A stretch of DNA of 64,000 bases from Myxococcales bacterium (GTDB lineage: Bacteria; Myxococcota_A; Polyangia; Nannocystales; Nannocystaceae): positions 496,001 to 560,000 of the forward strand of contig JACKDV010000003.1 of NCBI GenBank assembly GCA_020633315.1, read 5' to 3'. Shown piece by piece: positions 10,005 through 18,740 of the stretch; position 1 is the first letter of the stretch, and every line of letters begins with the position of its first letter. Both the position numbers and the translations under genes were made by a program. Below the pieces are notes generated by a model. The model searched no databases. It saw only the letters and a program-made list of their open reading frames with translations, and was not told where the DNA came from.

Positions 10005-11570
10005 GACGATTCGTCGACTCGCCGACGACTCGAGCACGGAGACGGGCAGCGACACCGTCAGCTCGGCGCCGCCCTCGGATCGATTGCGCGCGGTCAGAGT
10101 GCCGCCGTGCTCCTCCACGATCTCGCGGGACATCGTCAGCCCCAGGCCCGTCCCCTCGCCGAGCGGCTTGGTGGTGAAGAAGCGGGCAAACACCTGGTCG
10201 AGCAATTCCTCGGCAAACCCCGGACCCGTGTCCGAGACGATGATCCTAGGGCCTCCAGCCTCGTCGAGGCTCGTCTCGATGCGCACCTCGTTGGCTCGGG
10301 TGTCCCCCTCCCCGATCGCCTGACTCGCGTTCACCAGCAGGTTGACGAGCACCTGCGTGAGGCGAGGCCCGTCCACACGAACCCGGGGCAGCTCGCCTTC
10401 CACCACCACCAGCCGGGCGCAACGAGACAGCTCGTGCTTGGTGAGCTCGATGGCGATCTTGAGCAGGTCGTGGAGATCGTAGAGCTCGCGACCTCCTCCA
10501 CGGCTCGAGAAGTCGAGCAGCGAGCGGGCGATGTCCCGCATCGATCCGATCGACGTGCTCAGATCCCCGAGGTCCCGCTCGATCCGCGCCTTGTGGGGCA
10601 GCGGGGGGAGCTGGTCGACGACGCCCGCGAGGTGCGACAGGCCGAGACTCATGGTGGACAGCGGGCTCTTGAGATCGTGGGCGAGCCCCGCGGCCAGCGA
10701 CCCGAGCAAGGCCAGCCGCTGGGTGTGGAGCGAGCGGTTGAAGCCGTCGCGAGCGCTCAGATCCCGCACGATCGTGAGGACGCCGAGGCCCCCGTCGAGC
10801 GCGATGGGCACCCCCTTGCCCTCGACCCACAGCGAGCCTCCGTCCCGGCGCACGAGCTCGACCGGCAGGGGCTCGAGCTGGGCCTCGCCGCGCGCGAGGG
10901 CGGCCATGCGCTCCGCCGTCTGCTCCCGGTGGTGACGCTGGAGGATGAGATCCTGCACCGCGGTGCCGACCAGCTCCGCGGGTGACTCCACGCCGAGCAT
11001 CTGGGCGAGCGCGAGGTTGGCCTCGACGATGACGCCGTCGCGATGCAGCATGATGCCGTCCGGGACGGCCTCGAGCAGGTGGCCGAGCTTGGCCTGGGTG
11101 AGCTGCTGGGCCCGCTGCGCGAGATCGGCCTCCAGCCGGGTCTCGATCCAGCGCGCGAGCAGCTGCACCAGACCGCGCTCGGCCGGTCCGTAGTCGCCGA
11201 TCCGCCGGTGGGAGCTCGAGAAGTTGAGGGTGCCGTACGGCTCCCCTTGCACCCACAGCGGCGCGCCGAGGTAGGACTCGAGGCGAAAGCGTCGATAGCA
11301 GGGGTGCCCGCGGTGCTCCGAGCGACCGATCTCGTCGATGGAGACCACCCGTTCCGCGGCGAAGGTGATGGAGCAGTAGGTGTGCTCCAGGGGAAAGCTC
11401 TGTCCCGGCCGGATGGTGCCCCCGGGATCGTGCACGTGCTCGACGTGGTAGGTGGAGCCGACGATGCGAGAGATGATGCCCAGCTCGAGCCCGAGGTTCG
11501 CGGCCGCGATCGCCAGCCCCTCGCTCAGCTCCTCGGCCATGCTCTGCTCTCGCGTTTGGCTCTGCACCAT
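9999..11570 (-). CDS. Cytoplasmic sensor histidine kinase (GAF-PAS-HisKA-HATPase)
   Basis: 523 residues with no membrane segment. A GAF domain spans about 15-150 (CSITF, GAPLWVQGEPYGTLNF). A PAS domain spans about 160-275 (LLEAVPDGIMLHRDGVIVEA, ending VLTIVRDLSARD). HisKA follows with phospho-acceptor H298 in GLAHDLKSPLS. The ATPase domain has the N box (LVNLLVNASQAIGEG), G1 (DTGPGF), an FFTTKPLGEGTGLGL segment and a final VSLPV strand. The His is followed by Asp rather than the commoner Glu. The response-regulator gene ends 17 bp upstream on the same strand, so the two form one two-component operon sensing a soluble signal. Confidence 0.93.
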   Translation of the reverse strand: MVQSQTREQSMAEELSEGLAIAAANLGLELGIISRIVGSTYHVEHVHDPGGTIRPGQSFPLEHTYCSITFAAERVVSIDEIGRSEHRGHPCYRRFRLESYLGAPLWVQGEPYGTLNFSSSHRRIGDYGPAERGLVQLLARWIETRLEADLAQRAQQLTQAKLGHLLEAVPDGIMLHRDGVIVEANLALAQMLGVESPAELVGTAVQDLILQRHHREQTAERMAALARGEAQLEPLPVELVRRDGGSLWVEGKGVPIALDGGLGVLTIVRDLSARDGFNRSLHTQRLALLGSLAAGLAHDLKSPLSTMSLGLSHLAGVVDQLPPLPHKARIERDLGDLSTSIGSMRDIARSLLDFSSRGGGRELYDLHDLLKIAIELTKHELSRCARLVVVEGELPRVRVDGPRLTQVLVNLLVNASQAIGEGDTRANEVRIETSLDEAGGPRIIVSDTGPGFAEELLDQVFARFFTTKPLGEGTGLGLTMSREIVEEHGGTLTARNRSEGGAELTVSLPVSVLESSASRRIVG

Positions 11571-11587
11571 GGATCCAGTCGCGCGAG

Positions 11588-12385
11588 CTACCGCTTGGGC
11601 CTCGGCTCGAGCACCTTGCCCAGCAGCTCCGTCTGGGAGTGGACGCCGAGCTTGACGAAGATCGACTTGAGGTGATTGCGCACCGTGTGGGGGCTGATGA
11701 ACAGCTCGCGTGCGATCGCGTGCGGTCGCTTGTGGCTCACCAGCGCGTGCAGCACCTCTCGCTCGCGAGGGGACAAGGTGCCCAGCTCCACGATGTCGCG
11801 GAGCTTGCTGCGGTGCTCCTCGACCGGGGTAGCCAGCAAGGGAGCCGCGCGCTCCAGCGCCTGGGCGATCCGCGAGAGCACCTCCCTCGCGAGCGCGAGC
11901 TGCTCGAGCAACTCCTCTCGCGAGGGCGGGGCGGGCTCGGACACCCGCCCCAGCGCCACGCGAACGGCGGCCAGCACCTGCGGCGCGGTGAAGGGCTTGA
12001 CCACGAAGCCGGACGGACCGATCGACTGCACCCTCGACATGGTGTCCTCGTCGGTCCGAGCCGACACGAACACGATCGCGGTGTGCTCCGGGATGTCGCC
12101 GGACTCGGCGAGATCGAGGCCCGCCGTCTTCGTCTCCATGGAGATGTCCAGCAGCAGCACCGAGGGGCGGTGCTGCTCGATGGCCGCGATCAGGTCGGTG
12201 CTGCGGGACACCACGCCCAGGACCTGGTGGCCCTCGTCGACGAGGAGCTGCTCGAGCTGCCGCGCCAGCGGCGCGTCGTCCTCGGCCACCAGGATCCCCG
12301 ATCCCAGCGATCCATTACTGATACTGATACCCGACTCGCCCGGCTCTGGGGCCGGTACGGCGCGTTCGGGCTTCCTGGCAACCAC
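11588..12385 (-). CDS. LuxR/NarL-type response regulator
   Basis: 265 residues from a GTG at 12385, preceded by a G-rich stretch. The frame is open 52 codons further upstream, but that part is Arg-rich and does not look coding. The receiver domain (about 30-150) has the acidic pair D36-D37, phospho-acceptor D80 in VLLLDIS, a Ser/Thr region (VFVSARTDED) and K in FVVKPF. A helical linker follows, then a C-terminal LuxR helix-turn-helix: LSPREREVLHALVSHKRPHA and ISPHTVRNHLKSIFVKLGV. It is the first gene of the pair with the GAF-PAS kinase. Confident in function; the exact start is uncertain. The 221 bp upstream (12386-12606) show no clear element. Confidence 0.9.
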   Translation of the reverse strand: MVARKPERAVPAPEPGESGISISNGSLGSGILVAEDDAPLARQLEQLLVDEGHQVLGVVSRSTDLIAAIEQHRPSVLLLDISMETKTAGLDLAESGDIPEHTAIVFVSARTDEDTMSRVQSIGPSGFVVKPFTAPQVLAAVRVALGRVSEPAPPSREELLEQLALAREVLSRIAQALERAAPLLATPVEEHRSKLRDIVELGTLSPREREVLHALVSHKRPHAIARELFISPHTVRNHLKSIFVKLGVHSQTELLGKVLEPRPKR

Positions 12386-12606
12386 CCCCGGGAAGCTATC
12401 TGGACCGCTGCGCACCACGCAACACCGTCGACGACGCCAAGCTCGCCGGCGCGGTTCCGATTGTCGCCACAGACCATGCGGACCCCCGCGGCGGGCCCTT
12501 GCCTTCCGCCGATCCCGTCGAGCGGCGCGGTCGTGCGGCACGATCGCGTCACTTGTCCCCTTCGTGCCATGCGAGGGCCCGGAGCCCCCAGCACGGCACC
12601 GTCGTC

Positions 12607-13926
<1,320 letters not shown>

Positions 13927-14002
13927 CGGCGCGGGAGGCTACTCCCATCCGCGTGGGGTTGGGTGACGCAGCGGTGACCGAGCCCCTCGGCGAGTGTAGG
14001 CG

Positions 14003-15280
14003 ATGCGATGCGGCGCACGGTCTCCGCAGCCCGCAGGAGATCCCCCTTGCCGGCGCCGGACGAGCGCGCCAAAGTACGAGGCCACGGTGCTCGCCGTCCT
14101 GCTCACGCTGGCCCTCGCCGACGCCCCGGTCCACGCCCCGGCCCCGGCCTGCGCCGATGGCCTGCCGCCAGGGCAGCGCATCGGCCCGGCCCACGCGCCC
14201 GCCGAGGTGGAGGCCTACCTCGATCCCGCGTCCACCCAGACATGGCGCACCTGGCTCGAGCTGCGGCGCATGGTGGCCGACCACGGGGGCGAGGTGCGGC
14301 TCACGGTGCGCTGGGCCGGGCGGGGCGGCGTGCCCGATCCCCAGGAGGATCGGGTGCGGGCCTTCGTGACCGCGCTGGCCGAGCGCGGCCACGCCACCGA
14401 GGCGCTGCGGGTGGTCGCCCGCGACGGGCTCGAGCGCCTCCACGCACGCCTGGTAGATGCGCCCTCGCACGAGGCCCTGGCCGAGGAGCTGGGGGTGCCG
14501 CTGGCCACGGTGCGCGCGGCCCTGGACGACCGCTGTTCCCGGCGCTCGCTGGAGGCGACCACCGAGCACCTGCGCCGCGACATGGCCCTCGACGGCGGCA
14601 CCGTGATCCGCCTGCCCAGCTTCGTGGTGGGCGAGCTGTCGTTCGACGACGGCGTGGCCCTCGATCGCCTGCGCCCCGAGCTCGGCCGCCGCGGTCGCTC
14701 GCAGCGGCACCACGAGGATCCGGGCCCGCCCCCGCCTCCGCCCCCGCTGCAGACGCCCAGTGAGCGGATGAGCCGGCCGGCGCTGCCGGGGCTCTTGCTG
14801 GGCGGCCCCGGGCTGCCGCATCGCTTCGTGCTGATGGCCCGGGACGAGAGCGACACCTCCGTGTTCGTGATGCTGCCGCTGGCGCTGGAGCAGCGCGCGA
14901 GCGAGCCCGGTCGCATGGCGGTGCACGTGGTCTCGCGCGGGGTGTCGTCGGGCGCCCAGGAGCTGCGCCACCGCCTGTGCGCCGCCCGTGTGCTCGGCCT
15001 GGGGCAGGCGTACCTCGAGTACCTGGGTCGCGATCCGATGCTACGAGAAACCCCGAACCCGGTGGACGAGCGGCTGCTCGCCGATCTCGACGAGGTGCCC
15101 GCCTCGCGCTGCGCCGACGAGGTGGATCCGGTGGACCTCGATCTCCCCGACGGAGCCTGGCTCGACGGCCGCCCGCGCTCCCGCAACGAGCTGGGTCACG
15201 TCGAGTCGATCCTCTGGCAGCTCGAGGCCGGGTCGCGCCCGCTGGACCTGGTGTTCCCGGCCGCCTCGGACGACCTGTGA
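14003..15280 (+). CDS. Exported DsbA-like (thioredoxin-fold) protein without CxxC
   Basis: 425 residues from ATG 14003. A GTG at 14087 is an alternative start with a better ribosome site (ACGAGG) but no basic n-region. The segment RRRTSAPKYEATVLAVLLTLALADA reads as a signal peptide (basic, then hydrophobic). Two thioredoxin-like modules seem present. The first begins around AEVEAYLDPASTQ, with an AEELG ... LDDRC helical insert and VIRLPSFVVGE, as in DsbA-type folds. The second begins at HRFVLMARDESD after a polyproline linker. The CxxC redox pair is missing in both. A periplasmic binding or scaffolding role is more likely than oxidation. Confidence 0.6.
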   Translation: MRCGARSPQPAGDPPCRRRTSAPKYEATVLAVLLTLALADAPVHAPAPACADGLPPGQRIGPAHAPAEVEAYLDPASTQTWRTWLELRRMVADHGGEVRLTVRWAGRGGVPDPQEDRVRAFVTALAERGHATEALRVVARDGLERLHARLVDAPSHEALAEELGVPLATVRAALDDRCSRRSLEATTEHLRRDMALDGGTVIRLPSFVVGELSFDDGVALDRLRPELGRRGRSQRHHEDPGPPPPPPPLQTPSERMSRPALPGLLLGGPGLPHRFVLMARDESDTSVFVMLPLALEQRASEPGRMAVHVVSRGVSSGAQELRHRLCAARVLGLGQAYLEYLGRDPMLRETPNPVDERLLADLDEVPASRCADEVDPVDLDLPDGAWLDGRPRSRNELGHVESILWQLEAGSRPLDLVFPAASDDL

Positions 15281-15401
15281 GGCACCGCCCCCGGGCACCG
15301 CGGGCGCCCGTTGTGCAGGGCGCGCGAAAACCCTCTATCCTCTAGGCCTCACTCCGCCGAATCGTCGCGGTCGCGACCCTCCCCCTTCCTGTCCATCGTT
15401 C

Positions 15402-18275
15402 ATGGAGATCAAGTACTGGGCCGGCACCGACGTCGGTCGCAAGCGCACGGAGAACGAGGACAATTTCCTCATCGACAAGCGCCTGAGGCTGTTCGTGGTG
15501 GCCGACGGGATGGGGGGCCATGCCTCGGGCGAGATCGCCTCTGCCATGGCGGTGCACGGCATCCGGGAGGTGATCGACCGCGAGCGCGACATCGTCGACA
15601 CCTACGACGACGACGACCCCAAGTCCCACGTGGAGGTCTGCACCCTGCTCGAGTACGCGGTGCACCACACCTGCGCCCAGATCTTCCAGAAGGCGCGGCG
15701 TGAGCCCGAGAAGCGCGGCATGGGCACCACCCTGGTGGTGCTGCTGTTCATCGGGGCCCGGGGCTTCATCGCCTACGTGGGCGACAGCCGCATCTACCTG
15801 CTGCGCGGCGGCATCGTCTACCAGCTCACCGAGGATCACAGCCTGCGCAACGAGCTCATCCGCATGGGCAAGATCACCGCGGACGAGTTCGAGAGCAGCC
15901 CCTACGCCAACCTCAAGAACGCGATGACCCGCGCGGTGGGGGTGTACGAGAGCGTGGAGGTCGACACCCTCGACTTCGACGTGATCCCCGGCGACTCGTT
16001 CCTGCTGTGCAGCGACGGCCTGTACGAGTACCTGAGCGACGACGACATCGCCAACGCGATCGGCCTGCCCGAGATCCGCGACGTGCCCGGCCTGCTCATC
16101 GACGTCGCCAACAAGCGCGGCGGCAAGGACAACATCACCGCGGTGGTGGTGCAGGTGGGGGGTGACGAGGACGACCGTGATCGCGCGGCCGAGCTCAACT
16201 TCACCCTCGACACTCTCAAGAACGTGCCGCTGTTCCGCGAGCTGAGCTACCAGCAGCTCGTGCGGGTGATGAACCTGAGCAAGCAGAGCTCGCTCGAGCC
16301 CGGCCAGATCCTGTTCAACGAGGGCGACCCCGGGCACGAGCTGTTCGTGGTGCTGCGCGGGCGGGTGGAGCTCAGCCGCGACGGGGTGCCGGTGGCCGAG
16401 GTGGCCGTGGGCGCGCACCTGGGCGAGATGTCGCTCATCGACGCCACCAACCGCTCGGCGACCGCGGTGGCGCTGGAGCCCGGCAAGGTGCTCCAGATCG
16501 GGCGCGACGACTTCTACGACGTGCTGCGGCGCGAGCCGGCCCTGGCGGTGAAGCTGCTGTGGAGCTTCGTGCGGGTGCTCGCGGAGCGCCTGCGCCAGAC
16601 CACGGCCGACCTCGCCGACGCCAAGACCTCGGCCATCCCCCTGCCCGATCTCACCGACCTCGCCGAGGAAGCCGCGCGCAGCTCGATCCACATGCTGCGC
16701 AGCGATCTGATGGACGAGGACGACGAGGCAGACGCGCTGGAGAACCGTCGCACGCTCGTCTCGGGCACGGTGGTCGCGGCCTCGCCCGATGCCCCCACCC
16801 GCGCCGAGCCCCAGGCACCTCCGCCCGAGCCGGCGCCCACCGACGCCCGCAGCGGGGGCGATGCGCCACGCCTCGATCCCCGGCGCACCATGATCAGCAC
16901 GACCACCAGCGAGGTGGGCAAGCGACCCGAGGTGCCGTCCGAGCGCAGCACCCAGCCCGGGGGCATGGACGTGCCCGAGACCATCGCGGCGCGGGCCCGC
17001 AGCGCCCCGCTGCCGCGCAAGGCCGCGTCCCGCCCGGCGATGCCCGGGCGCAGCGGGGTCCCGAGCATGGTGCCGCGCTCGTCGAGCAATTCCATCGACA
17101 CCAGCCATCCCGGCGCCCCCGATCGGCCCCGGGGCGAGGGAGCGCCCGGCCCGATCCCCCGGGCCTCGAGCACGCCCATCGACACCGGGCGGACCGCCGT
17201 GCCGCCGCCGATCAACCCCGCGGCCAGCAGCCCGATCGACGTGGGGGTGCCGCCGCCGATCCCTGCCTCGCCCAGCAGCCCGATCAACACCGGGTACACC
17301 GTCGTGCCCCCGGGCGGGACCCGTCCGGCCCCGCCCCCCGGGGCTCCCTCGAGCATCGTGCCGGCGTCGAGCCGGCCGATCGCCACGGGCGAGACCGTGG
17401 TGCCCCCCAGCGCCCGCTCCACGCCGGTGAGCAGCGATGCGATCCCCAGCGGCCGGGCCACCCCGGTCGCCACCGGCGAGGCCCCCAGCGCGCCGCCCTT
17501 CCCGGTCAACACCGGCGAGACCGTGGTGCCCCCCAGCGCCAGCCCGCGTGCGCCCAGCGGGCCCACCAACCTCGGGCACACCGTGGTACCGCCGGGCGGC
17601 ATGCGACCGCCGAGCAACCCCGAGCGGGTGGCCACCGTGGCCGCGCCGCGCCCTCGGGCGGCCAGCGGCCCGCGCAGCATCGACGCCACCATGCGACCGC
17701 CCGGAGGGGTGCCGGTGCCGATGCCTCCGCCCACCGATCCACGGCGCATCACCCAGCCCCTCGATCCCCCGCCCTCGCCCCCGCCCGCGGGCACCACCGG
17801 CGAGGGCACGGGCAAGAAGCGGCGTCGCGCCACCCTGCCGCAGATGCCCGGCGCGCCCCCGCCGGGCGCCGTGGCAGCCGCGGCCGCAGCGACCAGTGCC
17901 GCGAGCCCGCCCACGCACCACCGCGAGACGATCACCATGGCCGTGCCCCCGCCGCCTCCCGAGAGCGGCGCGCCCAGGGCCAGGAAGACCCAGCCCTCCC
18001 TCCCCATGGAAGCGCCCCGCGGCAACACCCAGCCCAGCCCCATGGGCGCGCCGGATCGAGATGCTCCCCAGAGCCCGGCCACGCGCAAGGTGGAGGCCGC
18101 CCCCCAGGCCACGCCACGCTCCGCGGTCGGCCGTGGCTCCGACGACCGCCCCCGCGTCGGCGTGCCGCCGGCGCCCAAGGTCTCGGCGCCCAAGGTCCCG
18201 CCCCCTCCCCCCACCCGCCCCACGGCCGACCCCGCGCCCGCCGAGAGCGACGCGGACGACGCCCCCGAGGACTGA
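15402..18275 (+). CDS. PP2C-type phosphatase fused to a cyclic-nucleotide-binding domain and long disordered tail
   Basis: 957 residues. The ATG at 15402 (MEIKYWAGTDVGRKRTENED) matches the PP2C N-terminus. Metal-site motifs are D10, D35-G36 in ADGMGGH, SDGLYEY and GGKDNITAVV, together with GMGTTLV and GDSRIYLLR, so residues 1-255 form an intact PPM Ser/Thr phosphatase. Residues about 275-400 are a cNMP-binding domain (LEPGQILFNEGDPG, LGEMSLID, NRSATA). The rest (about 450-957) is a Pro/Ala-rich disordered tail with repeated Thr motifs. It would reverse the Ser/Thr kinases of this lineage under second-messenger or allosteric control. The cdd gene starts 6 bp downstream. The fusion is the noteworthy point. 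Confidence 0.9.
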   Translation: MEIKYWAGTDVGRKRTENEDNFLIDKRLRLFVVADGMGGHASGEIASAMAVHGIREVIDRERDIVDTYDDDDPKSHVEVCTLLEYAVHHTCAQIFQKARREPEKRGMGTTLVVLLFIGARGFIAYVGDSRIYLLRGGIVYQLTEDHSLRNELIRMGKITADEFESSPYANLKNAMTRAVGVYESVEVDTLDFDVIPGDSFLLCSDGLYEYLSDDDIANAIGLPEIRDVPGLLIDVANKRGGKDNITAVVVQVGGDEDDRDRAAELNFTLDTLKNVPLFRELSYQQLVRVMNLSKQSSLEPGQILFNEGDPGHELFVVLRGRVELSRDGVPVAEVAVGAHLGEMSLIDATNRSATAVALEPGKVLQIGRDDFYDVLRREPALAVKLLWSFVRVLAERLRQTTADLADAKTSAIPLPDLTDLAEEAARSSIHMLRSDLMDEDDEADALENRRTLVSGTVVAASPDAPTRAEPQAPPPEPAPTDARSGGDAPRLDPRRTMISTTTSEVGKRPEVPSERSTQPGGMDVPETIAARARSAPLPRKAASRPAMPGRSGVPSMVPRSSSNSIDTSHPGAPDRPRGEGAPGPIPRASSTPIDTGRTAVPPPINPAASSPIDVGVPPPIPASPSSPINTGYTVVPPGGTRPAPPPGAPSSIVPASSRPIATGETVVPPSARSTPVSSDAIPSGRATPVATGEAPSAPPFPVNTGETVVPPSASPRAPSGPTNLGHTVVPPGGMRPPSNPERVATVAAPRPRAASGPRSIDATMRPPGGVPVPMPPPTDPRRITQPLDPPPSPPPAGTTGEGTGKKRRRATLPQMPGAPPPGAVAAAAAATSAASPPTHHRETITMAVPPPPPESGAPRARKTQPSLPMEAPRGNTQPSPMGAPDRDAPQSPATRKVEAAPQATPRSAVGRGSDDRPRVGVPPAPKVSAPKVPPPPPTRPTADPAPAESDADDAPED
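17091..17600 (+). repeat. Eight degenerate protein-level repeats (P-I-x-T-G-x-T-V-V-P-P)
   Basis: Inside the phosphatase tail (residues about 564-733) a unit recurs: SIDTSHPGAP, PIDTGRTAVPP, PIDVGVPPP, PINTGYTVVPPGG, PIATGETVVPPS, PVATGEAPSAPP, PVNTGETVVPPS, NLGHTVVPPGG. Spacing is irregular (about 12-35 residues). The conserved Thr before VVPP could be a phosphorylation site read by FHA-type domains. That is inference. Confidence 0.75.
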
Positions 18276-18281
18276 ACGACC

Positions 18282-18683
18282 ATGGCCGACGACGACGCGA
18301 GCCTGCTGGAGGCGGCCTGGGAGGCCCGCGAGCGAGCCGTGTGCTCGTTCAGCCACTTCAAGGTGGGCGCCGTGCTGCTCGACGACGCGGGCCGCCGCTT
18401 CACCGGGGCCAACGTGGAGAACGCCAGCTACAACCTCGGCCTGTGCGCCGAGCGGGTGGCGCTCTACCACGCGCTGACCCACGGCGTCGGCACCATCGAG
18501 CGCGTGGTGATCGTGACCGAGGCCGCCGAGCCCACCTACCCCTGTGGCGCTTGTCGCCAGGCCCTGTGGGAATTCGCCCCGGGGGCCGAGGTGCTGCTGG
18601 CCAATCGCCACGACCAGCGACGCATCCGGGTCAGCGAGCTGCTGCCCCATGCCTTCGACGCCTCGGCGCTGCCCGATCCGTAG
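18282..18683 (+). CDS. cdd: Cytidine deaminase
   Basis: 133 residues, typical of the small homotetrameric class. Converts (deoxy)cytidine to (deoxy)uridine in pyrimidine salvage. The zinc ligands are C55 in CAE (catalytic E57), and C88 and C91 in PCGACRQ. The substrate motif FKVGAVL and the ENASYNLGLCAER segment are intact. It starts 6 bp after the PP2C gene, so the two are probably co-transcribed, although no functional link is evident. Confidence 0.95.
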   Translation: MADDDASLLEAAWEARERAVCSFSHFKVGAVLLDDAGRRFTGANVENASYNLGLCAERVALYHALTHGVGTIERVVIVTEAAEPTYPCGACRQALWEFAPGAEVLLANRHDQRRIRVSELLPHAFDASALPDP

Positions 18684-18740
18684 GGCCGGCGGCCCGTCCG
18701 CGTTGACCGGCGCGCCCGCGGGCGCATAGCCTGGCCCTCG

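Noticed and set aside
14988..15401. N-terminal extension of the PP2C frame
   Set aside because: Overlaps the DsbA-like gene; PP2C homology begins at the ATG at 15402.
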